Shown here in pieces: positions 8,424 through 16,157 of a stretch of 45,029 bases of DNA (position 1 is the first letter of the stretch; every line of letters begins with the position of its first letter). Source of the DNA: CAZIQY01 sp964541605 (lineage in GTDB: Bacteria > Desulfobacterota > Syntrophia > Syntrophales > UBA2185). The position numbers and the translations under genes are program-made. The DNA lies in assembly GCA_964541605.1 (NCBI GenBank), contig CAZIQY010000017.1:1-45029 (forward strand), written 5' to 3'. The notes beneath the pieces were generated by a model. The model was not told where the DNA came from and made no database searches. It worked only from the letters and a program-made list of their open reading frames with translations.

Positions 8424-8501
8424 TCATATGCCGCAAGAGGAGATTCTTGTCAGATATTGCACCAATTAACAAATCCGATTAAGACAGACAAAGGAGGAAA
8501 C

Positions 8502-9710
8502 ATGAAAAGTAAAAACCTGATCATGGTTATTTTTCTGTTCATTGCACTCGCCCTGTTCATGGGGTGCGCCACACAGAAGACTTTCGCTTCCGCCATCACG
8601 GCGGTAGACCTTAACCCGAAGGTCACATCGAATCAGCTTGCACAGAAGGCCAATGCCTTTGAAGTCATCTTCGACGCTACGCTGACGATGAATGATGCTT
8701 ACAAAAGCGGCGCCAAGCTCAGTCAGGAAAAGTTCCTAATTACGTTAATGAACGATACGATCCCCAATCTGAAGCTGACTGCAGCCGCAAGAGCTTTCGG
8801 CCAGTTCAGCACCTTTGGTGACCCGACATCGAAGTCTCTTTTGGGACCGACGGATTATACCAAGTCATCCCTTCCACAGGCCATAGCACCCTTTACATCC
8901 GGATTGGGGTTAAGCCCCCTGGATGCCGCCCTCGACGGCGCCACGTCTGATCTGCAATCCCAGTCGGGCCAGTTGGCTGTTATCGCCTTCAGCGATGGCG
9001 AAGATATGGCGACATTCGCACCCGTTGCAGCAGCGCAGAGGATGAAAAGCGCCTACGGAGATCGCGTTTGTATCTACACGGTTCACCTCGGTGATCATCC
9101 CGACGGCAAGAAACTGATGCAGCAGGTCGCCGATGCCGGTCAGTGCGGCTTCATGGTGACGGGAGACAGCATCTCTACACCCGACGGCATGGCCGACTTT
9201 GTGGAAAAGGTGTTCCTGAAGACCTATATTGCAGAACAGCGGCCGGCAGCAAGGGCGGAGGTTGCAGTGGTCAAGGAGGAGCCTAAACCAGTAGTCAAAG
9301 AGGAATTTGTAGAGGTGAAGGCACAGGCACAGGAAGCACCGAAAGTCGTCGTTGCGGAACCGGTGACCATCGAGCTCAACGTCCAGTTTGCGACGGGCAA
9401 ATCCAACATTCAGGCCAAGTATCACAAGGAGATCAAAAGAGTGGCCGACTATATGACCAAGTATCCGGAAACCAAAGCCGCTATCGAAGGCCATACGGAT
9501 AACGTCGGCAAAGAAGCCGCTAATGTGAAGCTGTCTCAAAACCGTGCCAACAGCGTCAAGAATTACCTTGTATCGAAATTCAAAATCGACTCCTCCCGGA
9601 TTGAGGCGACCGGCTACGGCCCCAAGAAGCCAATTGCCAGCAATTCTACAAAAGAGGGGCGGCAGAAAAACAGACGTGTCACTGCTGTGTTCAGCAGCAC
9701 AACGAAGTGA
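8502..9710 (+). CDS. outer-membrane lipoprotein with VWA-like and OmpA domains
   Basis: A lipoprotein signal peptide ends in a lipobox (ALFMGC), so the mature protein should be lipid-anchored. Residues about 45-240 resemble a von Willebrand factor A fold with a degenerate metal site (FDATLTM in place of DxSxS) and a later VIAFSDGED. A low-complexity Val/Glu/Ala/Lys linker follows (about 250-290). Residues about 290-402 are an OmpA C-terminal domain that binds peptidoglycan: NVQFATGKSNI, EGHTDNVG, LSQNRANSV and GRQKNRRV. The ATG at 8502 follows AAGGAGG; upstream in-frame codons lack a ribosome site. It probably tethers the outer membrane to the wall while the VWA part binds a partner. It has its own promoter. 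Confidence 0.85.
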   Translation: MKSKNLIMVIFLFIALALFMGCATQKTFASAITAVDLNPKVTSNQLAQKANAFEVIFDATLTMNDAYKSGAKLSQEKFLITLMNDTIPNLKLTAAARAFGQFSTFGDPTSKSLLGPTDYTKSSLPQAIAPFTSGLGLSPLDAALDGATSDLQSQSGQLAVIAFSDGEDMATFAPVAAAQRMKSAYGDRVCIYTVHLGDHPDGKKLMQQVADAGQCGFMVTGDSISTPDGMADFVEKVFLKTYIAEQRPAARAEVAVVKEEPKPVVKEEFVEVKAQAQEAPKVVVAEPVTIELNVQFATGKSNIQAKYHKEIKRVADYMTKYPETKAAIEGHTDNVGKEAANVKLSQNRANSVKNYLVSKFKIDSSRIEATGYGPKKPIASNSTKEGRQKNRRVTAVFSSTTK

Positions 9711-9738
9711 TGCATCTAACTTGATCCATTGAAACCAA

Positions 9739-9785
9739 CAAAGGTTCCCAGATAGCGTACCGCCATATCAGGGGGCCTTTGTTTA
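9739..9785 (+). terminator. probable terminator after the OmpA-type gene
   Basis: CAAAGG (9739-9744) pairs with CCTTTG (9776-9781), helped by inner CCC/GGG pairing, and is followed by TTTA. The loop is long, so this is moderate evidence. Confidence 0.4.
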
Positions 9786-10227
9786 CTTGTCATGGCGCTT
9801 CCACTTTTTTATTTCGTAATCCGCGAATGGACACAGAAAGCCACGGCCAAATGAAACGACTGTGAAAAAATAGCCGATACTTGTGTCCCTTGAGGGTCAT
9901 TATTTAACAGCTTAAAAACGGGAATAAAATCGCAGCCCAATAATGAAACGGCTATGGAAAACATCGGGCGATACATCATCCGGGCCTCGTTTTCCCAGGA
10001 AGGCATAATAATATCCGGATCAGGAGGCGAAGGTCGTCTCTACGTCTAAGGACGGCAAATCGACCAAGGTCTTCGATGCCCTCGAACGGCCGGTCGCCAT
10101 GTGTTCATACCGGACAGGTGAAAGCAGGGGGTTCAGTACTATGGATTCTGCAACAATATTAGAGACTACAGTTCAAATGGTAATCTTCACTTCAATTTAA
10201 AACCGGCTGCTGTGTAGTTGTGAGCGG
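9786..10227. other. intergenic region, about 440 bp
   Basis: No supported gene. A frame stays open on the plus strand from 10012 to 10200 but has no early start with a ribosome site and no recognised similarity. It may be an eroded coding fragment. Confidence 0.4.
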
Positions 10228-12525
10228 TTATTTTGATTTCATAATCCAGACGCCATCCCAGGTGTCTCCGGGCGGGCTTTCTCTCAGATATTCACACCGT
10301 TCGATATACATCCGGCAGAGCTTCTCATCATCGTGGAGTTTCAGCGCTTCCGTGAATGCGTCGATGGCCCGATCCCACGCTCCGCTCCGGTACTGATGCA
10401 ATCCCTGTTTGAAATGGTTGACCACTTCCATCACATTCGGAAATGTGTCTTCATCGTGATAATCAAGCACCTCGTAAACGCTTACAGTTTCGGTCTTTCC
10501 CTTGACCACGACCCGGTCGACCTCTCGAATACGGTACGTGCCGCGCAACCGTCTGTAAGTATTTTCACTGATTAGGATACATGCATGATACTGTTTGCAC
10601 AGGCTTTCAAGCCGTGATGCCAGGTTCACACCGTCGCCGATGAGGGTGTAATCCATTCGCTTTGGAGAGCCGATATTGCCGGAAACAATTGTATCCGTAT
10701 TTATTCCTATGCCCATGCTGACCGGTTTTTTCCCGTCCGCTTGGCGTTTTACATTCCAGGCATTCAATGCCCTGATCATGGCAATGGCCGCTCTCACCGC
10801 ACGATCCTCATCGTCATCATGGGCCACCGGGGTGCCGAAGGCCGCCATAATGGCATCCCCGATGAATTTATCCAGCATGCCGCCTTCTTTCTGGATACAA
10901 TCCACCATAATGGTGAAATACTCGTTGAGGAGAGATACTGTTCCCTGTGCGCCGAGTTCCTCCGTCAGGGTGGTAAACTGGCGAATGTCTGAGAAAAGGA
11001 TCGTTGCCAGGGTGCTCTTCCCGCCAAGGATATCCTCGCCCCCTGCCAGAATCTGATCGGCAAGCCCCGGATCCATGTAGCGTGACATGGTCGATTTCAT
11101 GCGTTTTTCGGAGCTGATATCGTCAATGATGATCATGGTCCCCAGTTTCTTTTTTTCCACATTGACCAGGGGTAGCGCCGTCAGGTTTGCAGAGATCTTC
11201 TCGCCTCCGAATTCAAGTTCCGCATCCATGGTCACATCGGATTTCCTTGTCTCCTCAACCCGTTCAATTTTTTCCATGACCCAGGCATTAACTCCGGTGA
11301 AGAACGCCTCGGCAGGCCGGTCAAGGATATCCGCCGGGGCTGCCTTCATGATCTGGAGACCCGCGGTATTGCAGGTGACGATTTTCCCATCTTCGTTCAG
11401 GGTAATGACGCCGTTCGACATGCTTTCCAGCATGCTTTCACTGTAGTTCTTCATGTTCTGAATATCGTCGAACAGCTTGGCATTTTCAAGGGCGATGGAT
11501 ACCTGGGCGGTGAAGGCTCTCAGGCGCGATTCGTCTTCCTTCGTGAAAGGCCCCCCGCGCTTGTTGAGCACCTGTGTCACACCGATCATCTTGCCGGATT
11601 TATTGATAACGGGGACACACAGGATGGAGCGGGTGAAATACCCCGTTCTCTTATCGAAAGCAGGGTTAAAGCGCAGATCAGCATAGGCGTGAGGGATATT
11701 GATGGTTTCACCGGATTGAAAGACAGCGCCGGCGATCCCCATATGGTTGGGGAATCGGATGACCGTGGCATCGAGCCCGAGACCGACTTTTGAAAACAGC
11801 TCTTTCTTCTTTTCGTCGTTCAGGAAAAGGGTCGATCTTTCCGCGCTTAGCATCCGCGTCGCCTCGGACATGACCTTGTTCAGAAGGGCGCCCAGATCGA
11901 TTTCGGCAGTGATATCGGACACGATTTTGAAGAATTCCATTTCCTGCGTGCGGAATTTCTTCATCCTCTCGACGAACTGGGTGCTCTGAAGGGCAATGGC
12001 TGCCTGGGTTGTCATAGCCTCAAGGAGGGCAAGGTCGTCTTTGCTGAACTGACCGGTTCTCTTGTTGAGGACCTGGGCGACGCCGATAATCTCGCCTTTA
12101 AGAGTCCGGATAGGGACGCAGAGAATGCTTTTTGTTGTGAAGCCGGTGCTCTCATCGACGGATCGGTTGAAGAACTCGCTGGCGTAAGCATCGTGAACAA
12201 TCAGCCCCTGACCCGTGGTAAATACATGACCGGCCACGCCGCTATTGTTCAGGATGCGGATTTCGCGGTGAAAATTTCCCTGCGCGACCCGGGAATACAG
12301 CTCGTTCGTATCGCTGTCATTCAGGAAAATTGTGCTTCTCTCGGCATCCATTTCGCGGGTTGCCATATCCACGAGGACCGCCAGCATTCCGTCCAGCGTT
12401 TCATACGCGGCCATTGTTTCCGAGACGTGTAACAGAAGCTTTGTCTGCTGTGGTTTCAGTCCGCGGTTCGTTTTGGATGGGCGCTTTTTCTGACAGGCTG
12501 ATTCTTTATCCCTGTTTTTTTTCAT
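10228..12525 (-). CDS. GAF-GAF-PAS class III adenylate cyclase
   Basis: A cytoplasmic signalling enzyme of 765 aa. Two GAF domains (about 35-190 and 205-355) share LxDERSTIFLND-like and GxxFTTxGxI-like segments; a PAS domain covers about 365-480. A class III cyclase domain covers about 505-680, and the tail (690-745) resembles a TPR hairpin. Catalytic residues are present: metal-binding aspartates in FSDIRQFT and FIGDAIMAAFG, lysine in LDKFIGD and aspartate in MDYTLIGDGVN, the pair that selects ATP over GTP. It should make cAMP in response to small ligands or redox cues at the GAF domains. The first 20 bases overlap the end of the upstream coiled-coil gene, implying coupling; GGAGG lies only three bases before the ATG. 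Confidence 0.9.
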   Translation of the reverse strand: MKKNRDKESACQKKRPSKTNRGLKPQQTKLLLHVSETMAAYETLDGMLAVLVDMATREMDAERSTIFLNDSDTNELYSRVAQGNFHREIRILNNSGVAGHVFTTGQGLIVHDAYASEFFNRSVDESTGFTTKSILCVPIRTLKGEIIGVAQVLNKRTGQFSKDDLALLEAMTTQAAIALQSTQFVERMKKFRTQEMEFFKIVSDITAEIDLGALLNKVMSEATRMLSAERSTLFLNDEKKKELFSKVGLGLDATVIRFPNHMGIAGAVFQSGETINIPHAYADLRFNPAFDKRTGYFTRSILCVPVINKSGKMIGVTQVLNKRGGPFTKEDESRLRAFTAQVSIALENAKLFDDIQNMKNYSESMLESMSNGVITLNEDGKIVTCNTAGLQIMKAAPADILDRPAEAFFTGVNAWVMEKIERVEETRKSDVTMDAELEFGGEKISANLTALPLVNVEKKKLGTMIIIDDISSEKRMKSTMSRYMDPGLADQILAGGEDILGGKSTLATILFSDIRQFTTLTEELGAQGTVSLLNEYFTIMVDCIQKEGGMLDKFIGDAIMAAFGTPVAHDDDEDRAVRAAIAMIRALNAWNVKRQADGKKPVSMGIGINTDTIVSGNIGSPKRMDYTLIGDGVNLASRLESLCKQYHACILISENTYRRLRGTYRIREVDRVVVKGKTETVSVYEVLDYHDEDTFPNVMEVVNHFKQGLHQYRSGAWDRAIDAFTEALKLHDDEKLCRMYIERCEYLRESPPGDTWDGVWIMKSK

Positions 12526-12949
12526 ATGCCTCCAATTGTCCCCGCAGGACTCTTGCAGTTTCCTGCAACTGGTTCAGCTCGTCGCGGGCGGCCTGTTCCA
12601 GTTTCTGGATCTTCTCTTCATACGTGATCTGAGCGCGTTCCAGTTCATTTCGCAGGGTAACGATGGTGGATCTGAGCTGTGTATTTTCATCATTGGCCGT
12701 TGTCAGAGCCTTCTGGATATTTTCCTCACTGGCGATCTGTGCCTTTTCCAACTCATCCCTCAATGCACTGACAGATGACTTGAGTTGAAGGATCTCGTCA
12801 CCGGCGGCACTCAGAGCTTTCTGAACATTCGCCTCATGACCGATCTGAGTTTTTTCAAGTTCTTCTCGTAACGCGCTGATTGTATCTTTCAGATAACGGT
12901 TTTCAGTTTGAGCCTGATACAGTTCCTCGGATTCAGACTGGAGTTCCAT
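12506..12949 (-). CDS. coiled-coil protein with 36-residue tandem repeats
   Basis: From the ATG at 12949 the protein has 147 residues and is nearly all predicted coiled coil. It contains three near-identical 36-residue units, each starting LKxxxSALRxELEKxQI and continuing xEANVQKALxxAxDE, followed by a partial fourth. No enzyme motif or membrane segment is visible. Its end overlaps the start of the adenylate cyclase by 20 bases, so it is probably a partner, scaffold or oligomerisation factor; that is inference. The start is uncertain: the frame is open up to 13201, with ATG codons at 13009 and 13201, none with a strong ribosome site. I chose 12949 because the upstream residues do not resemble the rest. 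Confidence 0.6.
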   Translation of the reverse strand: MELQSESEELYQAQTENRYLKDTISALREELEKTQIGHEANVQKALSAAGDEILQLKSSVSALRDELEKAQIASEENIQKALTTANDENTQLRSTIVTLRNELERAQITYEEKIQKLEQAARDELNQLQETARVLRGQLEAYEKKQG

Positions 12950-13240
12950 GACCACCTGCACATGTTTGATAGAGGGACAGATAACATTAAGAATTATTTG
13001 CCGAAACATTAAAATACTATCCGAAAAGCCACCCTGTGTCAATATTTTCCATGTTATGGGCGCTTTCGTCTTGCCATTGTTTTTGTGTCGGTGTATAAAT
13101 GCAAACATATCTTCAACTCTTCCAGCACCGATGCTGCACAGAGAAGCTTCCCGTCTTGGGGACGGGATTTTCAGTAATGGAATGATTGAAAGGCGGGGCA
13201 TGCAAGCTCACATCCGCACATGTCCCATGGAGGAGATGTT

Positions 13241-14206
13241 ATGAATGTTTATTTCTGGGGTACGCGCGGGTCATTGCCTGCATCAACAACGACTCAAGCG
13301 ATTCAGGAAAAGATATTCAAGGCCATCCGCATGGCCCGTGCTCACCCTCTGCAAACGGATGAATCCATAGCGGCTTTCATCCAGAAGAAACTCCCCTTTC
13401 CCGTGCGAGGGGGATATGGGGGCAATACGTCCTGTATTGAGATCAGACGACAGAACGAATATGTCCTTTGTGACGCCGGTACGGGACTTCGGGATTTCGG
13501 AAATTATGCCTTTCAAGCGGGAAAATCAGGGCAAAGCGGGTCACCAACCGAATATCATATTTTTATGTCTCATTTGCACTGGGATCATATCCAGGGATTC
13601 CCTTTTTTCGTACCCGCATACATTCCCGGAAATCATATTAACATATACGGCTATCACGCCGATTTGAAGCAGGCTTTTATCAATCAGCAGAATCCTCCTT
13701 ACTTTCCCGTGTCCCTGAAAGATATGAAGGCGAGCATTGTCTTTCACACCCTTGAACCGGGTAAAACCTATGACATCGCAGGCCTTTCCGTGAAGGGGAT
13801 CAAGCAGAACCATCCCGGCGATTCCTACGGTTATCGTTTCTCGAAAGAGGGGAAGAAGATCGTATATTCAACGGACGCGGAACATAAAAGAGAGAGTGAA
13901 GAGGAGGGTTATGATTTTCTCGGCTTCTTTGAAGAAGCAGACCTGCTCATATTTGACGCCCAGTACACATTGGCGGATGCCATCGGCGTTAAGGAAAACT
14001 GGGGACATTCAAATAACCTGGTGGCTGTTGAGCTTTCCATCTCAGCCAGGGTAAAACGCCTCTGCCTGTTTCACAGTGAACATACCTACGATGATGAAGC
14101 CCTTGACCGCTTCTTGGACGACACCCGAAAATACCTGAAATACCACGCCGATGCCTATCATCTTCAGATCGACCTTGCCTATGACGGCCTGGAGATAGAG
14201 GTGTAG
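13241..14206 (+). CDS. metallo-beta-lactamase-fold hydrolase
   Basis: Metal-dependent hydrolase with the signature H111-x-H113-x-D115-H116 (SHLHWDH) and further ligands expected in KQNHPGDSYGY, STDAEH and FHSEHTY. N-terminal WGTRGSLPA and RGGYGGNTSC are typical of a subgroup related to PhnP/RNase Z-type phosphodiesterases. It probably cleaves a phosphodiester. GGAGGAG (13229-13235) lies five bases before the chosen ATG; an in-frame codon at 13220 lacks support. It is divergent from the coiled-coil and adenylate cyclase pair, which makes a cyclic-nucleotide phosphodiesterase role attractive but unproven. The length of 321 aa is normal and the frame is intact. Confidence 0.85.
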   Translation: MNVYFWGTRGSLPASTTTQAIQEKIFKAIRMARAHPLQTDESIAAFIQKKLPFPVRGGYGGNTSCIEIRRQNEYVLCDAGTGLRDFGNYAFQAGKSGQSGSPTEYHIFMSHLHWDHIQGFPFFVPAYIPGNHINIYGYHADLKQAFINQQNPPYFPVSLKDMKASIVFHTLEPGKTYDIAGLSVKGIKQNHPGDSYGYRFSKEGKKIVYSTDAEHKRESEEEGYDFLGFFEEADLLIFDAQYTLADAIGVKENWGHSNNLVAVELSISARVKRLCLFHSEHTYDDEALDRFLDDTRKYLKYHADAYHLQIDLAYDGLEIEV

Positions 14207-14240
14207 GTCTATATCCTCGGACAGGAAGAAAGCGCATGAG

Positions 14241-14470
14241 ATGATTGAAAAGATAAAAGCTCTCGTCAGAGAGAAAGATACCTGCGTTCCGGCAACGGTT
14301 TCCGATGACAGCCCCCACTGTTCCCTCATGTCGTACGTCTCCGAACCGGACATGGAAATCATCGCCGTTCTTTGCCGACCTTTCTCGCTGCCGGAGGGCA
14401 ATAGAGATTCTTCTCTCGTTGCAGCGGGATGACCGGGGCGACACGAAATCATCGCATCCGGCAAGATCCA
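14241..14470 (+). pseudogene. decayed pyridoxamine-5'-phosphate-oxidase-like flavin-binding protein
   Basis: The first 40 residues (MIEKIKALVREKDTCV, then TVSDDSPHCSLM and SYVSEPDMEII) match the start of small FMN-binding proteins of the PNPOx-like family, normally about 130-150 aa. The frame then degenerates and stops at 14432; a neighbouring frame keeps possible family-like text (LLSLQRDDRGDTK) before it too fades. So the gene has at least one frameshift and lost its second half. It is immediately downstream of the MBL-fold gene. The family assignment is from memory of the N-terminal pattern. Confidence 0.55.
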
Positions 14471-14681
14471 TTCGCAACGGTGATATCATCAAAAAATATC
14501 TCGGGCAATTATCCCCCGACAGGAAGATCTGTTCCGTATGACATTTATAATCCGCACAATTCCTTGAATTACACAAATTTGCAGATTTCCGGTCTGGAAT
14601 GTGATAATAGAAGCGCGGGGCAAGTCGGTACACGCGACACAGGTTCTTGAGCCTACTCTCTATCGCTGAAGGATACAGGCG

Positions 14682-15818
14682 GTGCAAGGGAAAAGCCGGC
14701 TTTACTATCTCGACAATCTCAAAGTTCTCCTGATATTTCTGGTAATCATACATCATGTCGGACAGGCATACGGATTGACGGGAGGCGCCTGGTTTTATTC
14801 CTATCCCGGTGATCGCGTAAAATCGCTGGAGCTTCTATTTGTATTCAATGCTTCTTATTTCATGGGGCTTTTCTTCTTCATCTCAGGATATTTCCTTCCT
14901 TCATCATTCGATCGCCACGGAGCCCGTAAATTCATTACCGACAAACTGATCCGTTTCGGCATCCCGCTTCTGTTCGCCGCTTTTTTCATGATGCCCGTTA
15001 TAGAATATGTAAAATATGTGAATTATACGAGCCCCATCGGTTTTCAGGATTTCTACATCCGCCACTGGCTCGGATATGCCCCGAATGGGGAAGACCATCA
15101 CAATATTCTCAACTTCGGTCATTTGTGGTTTATCGAACATCTGCTCGTCTACTCGATTCTCTATGCCGCCATCAGGACGATTCTGCAAAAATGCGCACCC
15201 TCCCTGTCGATCCCTAAGATCCGGAATGTGCGGTTGTATGCCGTCCTCCTGTACATTGCGGCCCTCGGGTTGATCACCCACCTCATGCGGACATCGTGGG
15301 GTTTTCCCCACGATCGCTGGATTTTCTTTCTCGGATTCATTCAGATGGAACCGGCACATATCCCACAGTATCTGTCCCTTTGTGTTCTCGGCATTTTTGC
15401 ATACAGATGTTCTTTTTTAGAGTCCGTCTCCACACCCCGTAACATCCTCTGGCTTGTGCCCGGCGTGGGCATCTTTCTGATCACTGTCGTCCAACTGTAC
15501 AGCACAGACCGCCAATCCGCTTTCTTCCTCTGGGATTTCAAAGAAGCGCTTCTGTGCACCGGGGTTTGTATCGGACTTCTTGCGCTGTTTAAAACTTTTT
15601 TTGATCGCGCCGGCCGCATTATCCAAATTCTCGCGGAAAACGCATATGCGGCATACGTCATTCATGTGCCGGTAGTGGTTGCGCTCCAGTATTCATTTGA
15701 CCCTGCACCGGCAGGAGCCTTTGCTCTTTTCGTCATCGTTTCATTGCTGTCAATACCCGGTGTATTCTTTGCCTCATTCCTGATACGGCTCATCCCCGGC
15801 ATGAAACGGATTTTATAA
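14682..15818 (+). CDS. membrane acyltransferase (acyltransferase 3 family, OpgC-like)
   Basis: The protein has about ten hydrophobic membrane segments over 378 aa. The N-terminus (RLYYLDNLKVLLIFLVIIHHVG) has the conserved histidine in the first membrane helix, and SGYFLP lies in an early loop. This matches acyltransferase family 3, whose members O-acylate surface sugars or glucans in the inner membrane. The GTG start at 14682 has AAGGA about nine bases upstream. The acceptor is unknown and no polysaccharide gene is adjacent. It is followed by 340 bases without a gene. The frame is intact. Confidence 0.8.
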   Translation: MQGKSRLYYLDNLKVLLIFLVIIHHVGQAYGLTGGAWFYSYPGDRVKSLELLFVFNASYFMGLFFFISGYFLPSSFDRHGARKFITDKLIRFGIPLLFAAFFMMPVIEYVKYVNYTSPIGFQDFYIRHWLGYAPNGEDHHNILNFGHLWFIEHLLVYSILYAAIRTILQKCAPSLSIPKIRNVRLYAVLLYIAALGLITHLMRTSWGFPHDRWIFFLGFIQMEPAHIPQYLSLCVLGIFAYRCSFLESVSTPRNILWLVPGVGIFLITVVQLYSTDRQSAFFLWDFKEALLCTGVCIGLLALFKTFFDRAGRIIQILAENAYAAYVIHVPVVVALQYSFDPAPAGAFALFVIVSLLSIPGVFFASFLIRLIPGMKRIL

Positions 15819-16157
15819 TCGATACGGATCGAGTTACCGGTTGAAAGTTGAAAGCGCCGACCGTTTGAGTCGATAGACTTTTGTCCCTTTTTCCTGAGGA
15901 ATCCTCCCTGAAAGCGAGCTCAAGGTAATTTTTTCGCGCATTCAACCCTTCAAACGGCAATTTGCATCTTATCATGCGTTTTAATTTGACATCTCAATGG
16001 GTATCTCCTATGGTCTTCTCTATTTAACAGGTTTCGCAAAACATCCTTGCCAGCTTTGTGATCGCGACCCACGCTACGGAGCGGATCTTGATCATCAAGA
16101 ATTTTTTGGAAGCCACTCATCAGCCAACGATGCCGGTCCATACAGATAAGGCATAAT
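15819..16157. other. intergenic region, about 340 bp
   Basis: No gene recognised. Short open frames exist on both strands near 15950-16141, without ribosome sites or known motifs. I see no promoter pair with confidence. Confidence 0.4.

Noticed and set aside
10012..10200. Open frame on the plus strand between the OmpA-type gene and the cyclase
   Set aside because: About 62 codons without a supported early start and without recognised similarity.
15950..16141. Short minus-strand frame before the hybrid kinase
   Set aside because: No ribosome site, no motif, and an equally long frame on the opposite strand.
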